Source: Lentinus brumalis (Eukaryota; Basidiomycota; Agaricomycetes; Polyporales; Polyporaceae). Taken from it: a DNA stretch of 64,000 bases. Of the stretch, positions 1-10,177 are shown piece by piece. Each line of letters begins with the position of its first letter. The stretch's first letter is position 1. The stretch covers positions 1,736,001 to 1,800,000 of the forward strand of contig MARA01000006.1 in NCBI GenBank assembly GCA_001792895.1, read 5' to 3'. The notes beneath the pieces were generated by a model. It did no database searches, was not told the DNA's origin, and saw nothing but the letters and a program-made list of their open reading frames with translations. Both the position numbers and the translations under genes were made by a program.

Positions 1-413
1 CTTCAGACGACTGTGAGTAGCGTAAGTAAATAGTCTGCGTACCTCGATGGGAGAAAGGAAAGTGATTGTGAGGTTCATTGGGCCTGCCTGCATGACGAAG
101 ATGGATCGCGTCGGGGTTATCTGCACATCCGTCACGACCGCCGAGCCGTTTCCGATCCCGTCCTGACCCATCCATACATATGTCGTCTGATCCACCCGTA
201 TCTTCCCCGACCAGCCCATGATTGACTGCTGTCCCAGAAGTGCGGCCATGACTGTGAGAGTGAACCGGAGGTGTTGGTGCTGATTAGCCAGACGTTATGG
301 TAGGGAGAGCGGATAGACAAAGGTATGCTGGCGGGAAAGAAGGTGCGCTGTGCGCCAACCAGTGTGGAGAAAAGGACCAGCAGGAGAGACCACAGTGTAG
401 AGAAAGACATCAT
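1..413 (-). CDS. Glutaminase A-like secreted protein (DUF5127 family), 5' part only
   Basis: This is the N-terminal exon of a gene that runs off the left edge. From the ATG at 413 there is a signal peptide (MMSFSTLWSLLLVLFSTLVGAQ), then RTFFPASIPLSIRSPY and WPHFWDS, the hallmark opening of fungal GtaA/DUF4965-DUF5127 proteins, which hydrolyse extracellular L-glutamine. The conserved GW-G-IRVDQTTYVWMG segment and the following ITPTRSIFVMQAGPM and TFLSPIE are present, but in a frame different from the WPHFWDS segment. The exon ends at a GTACGC donor near position 42. No intron with usable GT-AG ends explains the frame change, so this is either a real frameshift (damaged gene) or an assembly error. 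An in-frame GTG further upstream (440) is not a likely start. Family is fairly certain; activity of this copy is not. Confidence 0.72.
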
Positions 414-1482
414 GAGCAGGATGTGAGGGAAGGCATTCACCCCCAGAACGGCAAGCGGACAGAAGAGAAAAAGGTCAGTCAGCCTTGGGGAGGAAGTGTA
501 AGCGAAAGCAGGGGGAAGGGTCGACGGCGACTCCGAGCGACCTGAGAGTGCTGCGATCTCATACAGATCGGCAGATCTTGGGGTCTACTTGAAGGAAGCG
601 GTCTTGATGAACCTCGTATTCGTACGCGGCACGTTGTAACACCTCAATGGTTTCTCATCTTAGAATCTGTGAGCGTTATCCTCATCCTCACTGTTCGTAT
701 GCTTTCTCGCAAGCATGCTTGTGGGATATGTACGACTGTCAGCTATCCCATTCACGCAGTACAGGTGTCAGCCTGAGAGAGTACGTACTCGCCGAAACGC
801 ATCATTTGATGGCCTGCCTCAAGTGGTCTTAGAGGGTACCATTAGCTGCGAGGCTCTGGGAGAGTGAACACAGCACAGCACAGCAGTGCACAGCTCCCGC
901 CGGCTGATCGTGATTGGAATGCTCGCCAACCGACAGGCAATGAACGCGCTTGGTCGCGTCCGCCGCCCCGTCTCGTCCCGTCTCCATTCGGCGTCGATCC
1001 TGATGTCATTGCCTGCAGGTCTTGGGCAAGCTGAGTATCACAGTTCTTGGCGGAGCATTCCGGGGTTGAGGCGACTTCGTGGATTTGCAGGAGATTTCGA
1101 CTGCTCATTGGCCGCGCGCAGGCTGACGTGTCGACGCTGCACCATCCTTGAGCATGCTCGGCAGCCTCATCTCCGGTCGGAGGTCCGGGTGTGTAAAGGC
1201 TCGATCATGGCCAATCGTTCCAGAGTCCGCCCAAGGTGCGCCGACACCGGTGTAGAGTCTCAAAGGACGCCAATATATTGGAATTGCGTGAAGGTATGAA
1301 CCTTTCACAACATGCGACGCTAGCACGACAGCGATGAGAGCTCCAGACAAATCACATCTATAACGGCCAAAGGATGCCGCCCCCAAAGCCCCCATAACGA
1401 ACAGATACAACATAACGATACAGACGTGAATGACTGCTTACTAGTATTGTCCTCCATGCGAGCAACTAGCTCATATATCCGC
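414..1482. other. Intergenic region
   Basis: About 1.07 kb lies between the 5' end of the glutaminase-like gene and the 3' end of GCS1. It should hold the promoter of the former and the terminator of the latter. I see only short open frames without family motifs and no repeat or RNA gene. Confidence 0.5.
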
Positions 1483-4403
1483 TTAGTTCCTGGGGTGCGC
1501 GTTGGCGGGGAGGAAGTCAGGCGCCTTGCGCAAGCCTCGCTCACTGTCAAACGTCCCGACGGAGACATCAGTAGCCGGAAAGCAGAGCTTGACAGGTGAC
1601 ATGACACTCACATCTCGTCAATGGCGACCATGAGGTCGTAGTTGATCTCATCCGAGACGGCCGAGTCGAACTTGTATGCCGGGTGCGACCGCACGAACTC
1701 ACGCATCCAGCTGGCGGCCGTCCGCAGGGAACCTGGAGACGGAATTGACACCGTGAGCATTCTTGACAGATCAGTCAGTCGAGGTGACGACTGGCGTACC
1801 GTTGGTTCTCCGGCGCACAAGGTCCAGGTACTCTTCGATCTTCCGCCCAGACTCCTCGTCCACGTCAAGCGTTTCCAGGTACATGTACACAAGGTTGAGC
1901 AGGCCTGGGAACCGTGCGCTCTTCAAAATCAAAGCATCAGCCATGCCGGCTCAAGCCTGCTTATCAGAAGCACGGAAGCCAGCACGCACCTTGCCGTTCA
2001 TGATCTCTTCCAGGGACATCTCCTCGTACTCATCTTCGATGCTTCGCGGGATGAAGGCGTCGTCAGGCATGGGAGGGAGCGGGAAGCAGTTGCGCAGCTT
2101 TTTCTCCTTCCCATTGACACCGTTGATAGGGATCTGTCCGCCGTGCTCGCTGCAAGGGGAGCTCGGAATAGATGATGCGCGCGATGGTTGCGACGATGCC
2201 GAAGGGAACACGTCCTTCCGGAAGTAGAACTTCTGCGACCGGACCGCATCTCTTCGTTGTGCACGAGCCATGTTCTCATCCACCTGGAGGCAATGTTAGT
2301 GTCGCCGCCACCAGCACCCGTCTGTCAAACGCACCTTGGAGATCGGGACGTAGAGGTTGAGGTTGAAGTGCAAGATGGCACGGGATAGGAGGACGATGAA
2401 GACAGCATACGCGGCGTTCTCGAAGTCGGTCAACTGCACTTCCATGGGTCGGAACTCCACGCGCCAGCCAATGGGGAGTTTGCGGGAGGGGGTTTGAATC
2501 GCAGAGTTTGCCAATTGGTCGATTGAATGTTCTACGCCAAATCAGTAACCAGATGGTCGCTCAGTTGTGAGACCACGTACCTCGAAATGGTCGTTGCTGT
2601 TCTGGTCGTCTTGGTCGATGGTCTCGGAGAATACTACAAGCGGGTCCCGGATAAACAGGTGGGCAATATGTCTGGACAGCAAGTCGTCAACCCCTGCAAG
2701 AATTCGGCATGAGCACCGACTCTCATAATGGTAGTCAGAACATACCGTGCTGACGCAGACGCTCGAAAATGTCAGGATCATGCGGTGCTTCTATGTCGTT
2801 GTACTCGGGCCGGTTCATCCAATACTCGGAGATATACAAGCTGACACTGGCGTAGCGTGACTTCGGAATCCTGAATCTACTCTCCTTGAGTGGCTGGGCG
2901 GCGTGTAAGTGGGTTGCGCAATAGTCACGGCGACTGGACAATACCTTCAGCCCTCGCTCCTCCTCTGTTCGGTCATCCACGCTTGCAGAGACGACGTCCC
3001 ATCGGCAGTCGACATCGGCAATATATCCTCTCCAGAGAGGACTCGCGGCCGTGAGTGCCAGCATCAGAGGTGCGATTGGTACGAGCGCGTCGTATAGTCG
3101 CCTCGCCTCTGTTATATTGCAGGCCTGGAATGTGAGCTGGAGGCAACTGCATCCCATTCCAAAGCCCATGGCGTCCATATAGATGTGATCGAGGAGCGCT
3201 GCGCCGCGTTTAGCCTCTGCAATTATCATCAGAATCTACAGGTGTCCGGTGTTGAAGCTCGCGTGTACCTGAATCTTCTGGATAGATATTCCTCTGCCAG
3301 GGGATAGTACGGTCGACAAAGGGCCTCGGTGTGCGCTCATCTATGAACAGTGGCAGGTTGATGGCGACTTTAGAGCCTCGTCTGCGCCTGATGTTCGCAG
3401 TAAGGGTGCTAGAGAAGAGCGAGGTTGAGCATGAGACTGATCACAGGAGAGGACATCACCGACGGGAAACGTGCATGGGGGTTGGTTATCTCTTCCGGAA
3501 GGAACAGACTGTGGCTGGAGACCGCGTCCGCGGGGTCGAAGTACGGTTCGGTGAAGACGCCCGGCGTACCGAGTCGCGGAAATGATGTCATCGTGAACGG
3601 AACCTCGTTGGGCTTGAGGTGCTTCCTTGCGAGACAACGCCTGTATCATGGATCAGTATATGCTCTTCATGGATCTGATACGATGTGTATATGCCGAGAG
3701 CAGATGCAGGACGATACAGGCTCGCACTGGGTTTCCAAGCCTGAGCGCCCACAACAATCTTTCCCGACAATTGCGTCTGACATTGGATGCTCTGGGACAT
3801 ATGCACACTGGCTTTACTCACCTGTAGCGCATGTTCGCCTCAACCCCGAGCAGGTCGCGAATCTCCCCCGTATACGGCGATCCTGGCGTGGACTCCAGCA
3901 TGAACCGTCCATACTCCGGGTGGAAAGTCGGGACCGAGTCTCTATGCGGGAATGAAGGTGTATGGCGTTGCTCGGAGCATGAGAAGCGAGGACGACCTAC
4001 GCTTGGCCACACTCGGACGCGATATCGCTCACGATAGCCTGGAGCTTCGCGAGGATCTCCGTTTGGCGCAGGGACAGCTTGACGTTCCGCTCCTGATTGT
4101 CGAACAGCGCGACCATGTACTCGATCTTCGCACGGACATACGAGGGCCAAACGGTGTCATATTGGACCATGAACCAGCGGGGAGGGTGGATGGGGAGCGC
4201 GTGTCATTCATTAGCGGTCGCGCGGGGAGCATACAAGGTGCGGATGAAAATACCTCGTCGCCCCATAGCAACTCATCCCCGCATCTGTCCTTCAGGCGAT
4301 CCCAGATATGCAAGAACTGCGTGATTCCGTGCGTCCTGACGTGATCGGCGTACTGTCTTGCCTCATCCCAGGCGAGAGGCGTCCCGAGGAACAGTAAGCC
4401 CAT
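1483..4403 (-). CDS. GCS1: Glutamate-cysteine ligase catalytic subunit (gamma-glutamylcysteine synthetase)
   Basis: The enzyme makes gamma-glutamylcysteine from glutamate, cysteine and ATP, the rate-limiting cytosolic step of glutathione synthesis. The ATG at 4403 opens [15 protein letters not shown], the standard start of eukaryotic GCLC. Successive exons carry [58 protein letters not shown], the highly conserved [45 protein letters not shown], and [20 protein letters not shown] with NLYVPISKV. The last coding bases come after a GTGAGT intron that turns an apparent stop (AIDEM then TGA) into [20 protein letters not shown], ending in TAA at 1483-1485. The gene has about ten short introns and looks intact. 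Product is certain; a few inner exon edges are approximate. Confidence 0.95.
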
Positions 4404-4998
4404 GGAGAAAGTGTCGGGAGGCAAAGGGTCAGAGCAGAGATCCAGATAACGGGCTCCGTGCGGCCTTTGGGCTGAGAACAGACTCGATATAGCGTTGAAC
4501 AGGAAAGCAGATGACAAACCAGCGACACCATAACCTCTCCCGGCCTTACTCAGCTATGGTGTAAGTCTTCGCAATGCCGCATGGGCGTCCTGGCGGAAAA
4601 TGAACCGGTCCGGTTCCCGAACACAGTCCCTCTGCCCGATTCTGCCCTCGAAGACCCCCAGTGCCTATGCATAGCTGCTCGGCGTGTGTTACGACGGTGG
4701 AGGAACGGCAGGTGTGGCTAAGAAGACGAAGTGCGTTCCCCGACATGGCGCCGAGAACGCAGAAGCGTAAACATGAGGCGTACACGCGTTCCTGGTCGAG
4801 CGCTAGTATCCCTGAGCCAGACAGAAAGCAGCGATTCCGAATGCCTGCGGTCGGACATCATTACAGAGGGTAGTGTACAAGACCGGTATCGGTGATGGGC
4901 GTCGCGTCAATAATTACAATGATCCATCCTTGCTCGACTGGCTGACACCGCAGCCGGCCAGACACGTCAACCGTAAGTATCTACATACGGGACCCGGG
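4404..4998. other. Intergenic region (GCS1 promoter and Atg6 3' flank)
   Basis: About 600 bp upstream of GCS1. No gene, repeat or RNA recognised. Confidence 0.5.
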
Positions 4999-6750
4999 TT
5001 AACCGTTGCTTCCGTTTGTCGCCCACTTCAGCAAGATCTTCAGAGCCAGCAGAACGTGCCGCAGTGCGCGTGTCCATGCTTCTTCCTGGCTGAATTGCTG
5101 CTTAACCGACGCTTCCCCGATCTTGTCCTTCACGATCCTGCGTAAGCCCGTTCTGTCAGCACATTCCTAGGGCCCGGGGTACTTACGTGCACTCACTGGT
5201 GAGGGAAGTCAACTTGCGGATCCTGAGACTTCACATAGTCCATGAGTTGCTTCAGACATTCGAGGAAGGCCACCATCGCGAAGTCGAAACGACGGTTGTG
5301 GAGGAGACGCCCGAAATGCAGATCACCAGAACCGTACAGCTCGTAGGTCGCCTTGTCACCCGTCGTCTTCTCGATCCGCGAGAAGGAGCCCATAGGCACC
5401 AATCGGTAACTGTGAGAAGGGTTCATAAGCTACTAAGGGCACCAGAGCGCGCAAGGAAAGTCTCACTTTTCGAACGTGAAGTCTAGCTTGCGAGCAACCG
5501 TGTACAGCAAGAGCAGCGTCTGGCCCCACGCTGCATTGATCTCGGCCCACTCGACCTACGTTCAAATGAGTGGAAAGCTTCATTTCATACAGGAATAGCA
5601 TCACTTACGGGAACTCCAGGCACTCGGCCGAGACGAAGGCCGTTGATTGTCCCAAAAACGCCGTCGTGGCCGATGCAGAAGGCATCGTTGTAGACGTTCG
5701 TTCTCTCGAGCTTCTCGAGGACCGCCGAGTCTGCAGCATATGCGGCTCGCAGCGCAGCCAGCTGTGACGCCTGCTCAGCGGACTTCAGCAGGTGCGCGTT
5801 GTGCTGTCGCCAAAACCTGAAGCAGATCGTGTTAATGATAGGCGGTGCGCGGACATGACTCCTGGACGCACTCGGCCTCTTCCTCCTCCAGCGCCTTCTC
5901 CTCCCGCTCAAGGCTCTTCAGTTCTTCTTCTAGTTGCTGGCGCTCTCGCTCCGCGGCTTTCAGCTGGTCGACCGCAACGCGTTCTTCGTCCTTGAGCCGC
6001 TCGATCTTGGCCTCGGCCTCGGCCTTGTCGGCAGGACCTGACCCGTTACGCTCTTTCTCCTTACGCACTTCCTTCTCGAACGCGATATAGCCATCTCGTT
6101 CCCTCTTCGTCTCGTCAAGCTGTCGCTGCAACGTGTTCAGGAGGATGTGCGTGCATTCGGCACAAAGTGGGTGGTCTAAGTCAGTCCTACTCGAGAGAAG
6201 GTTGAACAGGCGTAGTGAGGAGCGGAGGTGGTGCGAGAGGGGCGAAGGGTTGGGCTGAGAAGGATCCTCTGGTGGTGCGGAGAGGGGCACAGCTGCGGCC
6301 GCACTGCGAGCCTTGGACAACGAGGGCTTCTTGGCGTGCACTGGTGCAGGGAGGTTGGGCGGGATCGTCCTGATGACACTATCCTGCAGTAGCACAAATG
6401 ACTCGTTGGGATGCATGGGTCCACGTTGCGGCTGCTTCCGCTGCGTGGGTGAAGAGAGCGACCCCGAGGACGACGAAGACGGCATCCCTTGAACGGAGCT
6501 TCGCCATGCTGATTTTGCCGAGGATGGAGAAGGCAGCTGGGCCAGTTTCTCCGCGCCCGATGCCTGGCGTCCGTGGGACGGTGAAGGTGCGGGTGGCAAC
6601 GACGATGCGACAATGTCATACGCGGACGGCGTAAGGTCGACCAACGACGCGTCGAGCTGTATGTCAGGTGTCAGTGCGTTCCATTTCCGAGAAGCAGAAT
6701 TGTGTGCTCACTTGTAAGGGTTGCTTGCACTGCTGGCACACGAAGTTCAT
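4999..6750 (-). CDS. ATG6: Autophagy protein Atg6/Vps30 (Beclin-1 homologue)
   Basis: A regulatory subunit of the class III PI3-kinase (Vps34) complexes that start autophagosome formation and support endosomal sorting. The ATG at 6750 gives [13 protein letters not shown] with a CxxC pair, then [19 protein letters not shown] after one intron. The middle is Ser/Pro-rich, followed by [19 protein letters not shown] and a long coiled coil rich in Lys and Glu. The C-terminal evolutionarily conserved domain is clear: [56 protein letters not shown] and, after a GTGAGT intron inside the HQ codon, [20 protein letters not shown] and [15 protein letters not shown], with stop at 4999-5001. Domain order and length are normal. 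The gene is divergent from a caspase-fold gene. Confidence 0.95.
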
Positions 6751-7602
6751 TGTCGATGATATCCGCTGACTTGCCGCCAACGCTCAGCAAAGACGTCAGT
6801 GGTGACTAGGTGAATATCGCTCGATCCTCGGTCAATATGATCCCCTGTAGGCAGCCGCTTCTCAGCATATTGTGCTCAATCATGTCAGACTCGAAAGGCC
6901 TACTGAGGCTCCTGTGGACAGATGGGGCGGGGCCCAATAGGGAAGGTGGTGGATGGAGGTCAAGGAGTGAACCGACTCTGCCGTCGCGAACCGGTTCGCT
7001 CCGCCACAGCGTCTCTCTATATACAAGGCAAACCTCGAGGCTCTCGCCGCACTTCCGGCTTGCTTTGACCTTTCACCACACCCGCATGCAACAGGTCGAG
7101 TCGCCGGGCTCAAACGTATGATACTTCTGTAGTCTGTATAGGTACGCGCTGCTGCATCCAAGTGCTAGCGCAGTAATCTGATCACAGGCAGGTTAAAATA
7201 TACGCGCGACGGGTGCAGAATGTCGACAACGTGGATATGCCAGCAGTAGTACTCGTCGACCTTCAGGTTCCTATCTAGTCATGTGGAGCAGCTGGAGACT
7301 TAGTAATGCCTCATCGCCCTCAGATCGCATAATGACACACGTTGTGCGCGTTGATCTTCAGACTTCCGTGAGTGCTTTGCCCTCAATCTTCATTAGCGAC
7401 CGCTTCCCGGAGGCTCGTACTTGCTTCTAGACCGTCGAAGATCCGTCTGCAAAGTGGCCTCAACCGCGGCTAGGGAAGGCATCATGCTTCCGCTCCAGTG
7501 CGCGCGGACTACGCTCCGCAAATCATGGGGCACACGACCCACTGTAAGTCTGTAACGCACGAGGAGTCGCTGCGTATCGCACCGTTCAGCAATATAAGAG
7601 CC
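6751..7602. other. Divergent promoter region between ATG6 and a caspase-fold gene
   Basis: About 850 bp separate two divergent start codons. An AATATAAGA sequence sits only about 13 bp before the chosen ATG at 7603, which is close for a TATA box. No RNA gene or repeat was seen. Confidence 0.45.
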
Positions 7603-9735
7603 ATGTCCACGATGCAAAGCCCCGACATCAACGCATCGCACTTCCTCGACAGAGCTTCAATTCAGCAAGGTCTCCCGACCTTGCCCAACAGCATCTACAG
7701 TGAGTCCGCCCTTGAGAACCTCCGAGCCATTCTGACCAGACAAACCCTGCAGCTTATGGCCGGCCAAGTGTTCGCCCTCATCATTGGAATCGACAAGTAC
7801 CAAGCCGGCAACATATGGAATCTGAACGCTGCCGTCGACGACGCTCGCAGCATCGAAAGATGGCTGACTAGCGACCTCCAGGTTCCTCGCGATCACATCT
7901 GCACTCTCCTCGATGCTCAGGCAGCGAAGCGGAACATTGAGGAACGCTTCCTAAGTCACCTTCTCAACAATTCCGCGATTGAGCCCGGCGACGCTATCAT
8001 CGTCTACTTTGCCGGACACGGCAGCAGCATCCGTGCTCCGCCTGGCTGGTTCGACCGGGGTCGCGGGGACGTTTCCGTTCTATGCACTTACGACTACGAC
8101 ACGAAGCTCCCTAAGGGGCAAACGAATGCCGGTATATCCGACCGCTCCCTCCACGCCATGCTCCAGGATCTTGCTCGAGTCAAGGGCGACAACATCACTC
8201 TCATCCTTGACACTTGCTTCTCCCTTGCGACGACCTCTAACGACGACCCCAAGGAGCGCCGCTTCACTCGCTTCACACCCACCCGCAAAGCCACTTCCGA
8301 GGACCTGCTGGCAGGACTCTGGAGTACTGCGACCCCGCACAAGGCGGAGCCCGTCGCGAGCCGAGGCTTCACCGGTGTCTCCTCTGACTCTCATGTTGTC
8401 CTTGCTGCGTGCAGCTCCGGCTGGGCCGCAACCGAGCGCAAGGACGGTGGCAATTTCACTCGTGCGCTGCTGGCGCTCAAGGATGCTCGGCCGCTTCATA
8501 AGTTCACCTATGCGGACCTTCCCGCGGAGCTGGCACCTTACATGGGCGATCACCAGTATGCCGCGTGCGCGGGTATGAATGTCGATCGGATCCTCTTCGA
8601 CGGCGTGCCCTTCGTCCCCGACACGCGATACATCTCCGTCTCCGCGCATGACCACGAGCACGTGCAGGTGGATGCTGGCGAGATGCAGGGAATCACAGTG
8701 GGCACCGAGTTCGCTATCTATCCACACAACCGTCGTGGTTCTCTGAACGGCTCTACTGGCATCTATGTGGCGACGCTCGTGTTCGCCACATGGTGCCTCG
8801 CGAAGCCGAAGTCATCCGGGAAGCAGACGGTGCGCGAGGGCTGGGCGAGGGTGACTCGGTGGAATAATCAGACCCCCTTCCGCGTGGACGTCAAGTACTC
8901 CCTCTTCTCCTTCTTTCGTCGCAATCGTCTGGCGGCCAAGGTTCCATCCAACGCCGTCGACCTCGCGGAGAAGAACGGTGTCGGCGTCCTACGCGCGAAG
9001 AGTGCTAAGAGCGCAGACCTATCCGTGAAGGTGAAGAGCAAGGAGCTTCTCGTGGAACGCCGGGATGCCCTCATCCCTGCGAACTGTCAGAGTATCCTGC
9101 ACATCCCCAGCGCCGAGACGCGCACAGACCTCAAGGCGATCGAGGCGGCGGCCCGGTTCAACATGCATCTGTACCGCAAACAGCCCTCGCGGCCGTTCGC
9201 AGGCAAGGTGAGCATGGAGCTTTTCCGTCTCGACCCGTCCTCCTGGAGGCGGACCAGTGGTAACCTCCTTGTGAAAGGGCGCGCGCAGATCGTGGACGAG
9301 AAGGCCGCGAACTCGATCTATGCGGTCGTCCTCCACAACGACTCGGATGTCGACCTCTGGCCGTACCTCGCGTACATGGACGCGGGTGGTTACAGCATAT
9401 CCATGGTCTACCACCCAGATCCTGCTGCCTCCGGTCCCCCACTCCGTCGACACTCCCACATGGTGATCGGCTCGGGCTCGACAGAGTCGGAGGCACTGTC
9501 GTTTGCGCTTGCGGATGGCGCGGACAAGGGCGCAGGCTTCCTCAAGCTCTTTGTCTCGACTGCCTACACTCCTATGACCATCCTCGAGCAGGGGCCGACC
9601 GTCGCGTCTGTCACGCAGCCGATGTATGGTCCTGGCAGTCGATCGAAGACTGCGAAGTTCGTCCCCGACAGTGCTCTCTGGGACACTCTCTTGGCTTCCA
9701 TTACCGTGGTACGGACAACGAACGCAGACAAGTAG
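7603..9735 (+). CDS. Caspase-domain protein (peptidase C14, metacaspase-like)
   Basis: A single-exon gene of about 710 residues. The N-terminal half is a caspase fold: FALIIGIDKYQAG, LNAAVDDARSIERWL, then the catalytic His in DAIIVYFAGHGS and the catalytic Cys in ITLILDTCFS, followed by SHVVLAACSSG. The roughly 350-residue C-terminal half (from about FVPDTRYISVSAHDHEHVQ) is beta-rich looking and matches no family I can name. There is no N-terminal Pro/Gln-rich prodomain and no signal peptide. Metacaspases cleave after Arg or Lys and take part in stress responses and cell death; proteins of this two-part form are multiplied in Agaricomycetes, and I infer a heterokaryon, stress or death-related role. 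ATG 7603 (MSTMQSPDINASHFLD) is preferred; the frame is open upstream from a GTG at 7498. Confidence 0.85.
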   Translation: MSTMQSPDINASHFLDRASIQQGLPTLPNSIYSESALENLRAILTRQTLQLMAGQVFALIIGIDKYQAGNIWNLNAAVDDARSIERWLTSDLQVPRDHICTLLDAQAAKRNIEERFLSHLLNNSAIEPGDAIIVYFAGHGSSIRAPPGWFDRGRGDVSVLCTYDYDTKLPKGQTNAGISDRSLHAMLQDLARVKGDNITLILDTCFSLATTSNDDPKERRFTRFTPTRKATSEDLLAGLWSTATPHKAEPVASRGFTGVSSDSHVVLAACSSGWAATERKDGGNFTRALLALKDARPLHKFTYADLPAELAPYMGDHQYAACAGMNVDRILFDGVPFVPDTRYISVSAHDHEHVQVDAGEMQGITVGTEFAIYPHNRRGSLNGSTGIYVATLVFATWCLAKPKSSGKQTVREGWARVTRWNNQTPFRVDVKYSLFSFFRRNRLAAKVPSNAVDLAEKNGVGVLRAKSAKSADLSVKVKSKELLVERRDALIPANCQSILHIPSAETRTDLKAIEAAARFNMHLYRKQPSRPFAGKVSMELFRLDPSSWRRTSGNLLVKGRAQIVDEKAANSIYAVVLHNDSDVDLWPYLAYMDAGGYSISMVYHPDPAASGPPLRRHSHMVIGSGSTESEALSFALADGADKGAGFLKLFVSTAYTPMTILEQGPTVASVTQPMYGPGSRSKTAKFVPDSALWDTLLASITVVRTTNADK

Positions 9736-10177
9736 CTTTCTTATTACGATACCCTTATTTTATGTTGCAACCGCTCATGTATGACCTCTCGTGGTGGCGT
9801 AGATCGCTTTCACACACCTCAGTAGTAGATAGTATGTATCAAGGAAGCATAGCAACGTCAATCATAAAGTGTATTTCTATATAACTCCTGCGGTCTTGCT
9901 TCTCCCTTTATATTGCATTGGCATTCGTCGTAGACTCGTCGTGCTTTAGTGCTGCAACATAACGCGACAGACTCGGACCTGCTGGCCCCAGCCCGCTGCT
10001 GGGCTCGGTGCACCCGTGGGTCACGTGATCGCGCGACAGCGCGCGCCGCACCGCGGCTCCGGACCCGCGCCAGTGCTTGCTTGCTCTCGACCACCACAGC
10101 CCGCTTTTCCAGCTCCAGTCGCTCCGTCTGCATATTGGGATGTCACTTCTTCGTACAGGTGAACCACACTAGTATCA
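9736..10177. other. Intergenic region upstream of Pol kappa
   Basis: About 440 bp, GC-rich towards the Pol kappa start. Nothing else recognised. Confidence 0.45.

Noticed and set aside
8080..8727. 215-residue antisense open frame over the caspase domain
   Set aside because: The opposite strand holds the catalytic His and Cys motifs in an uninterrupted exon.
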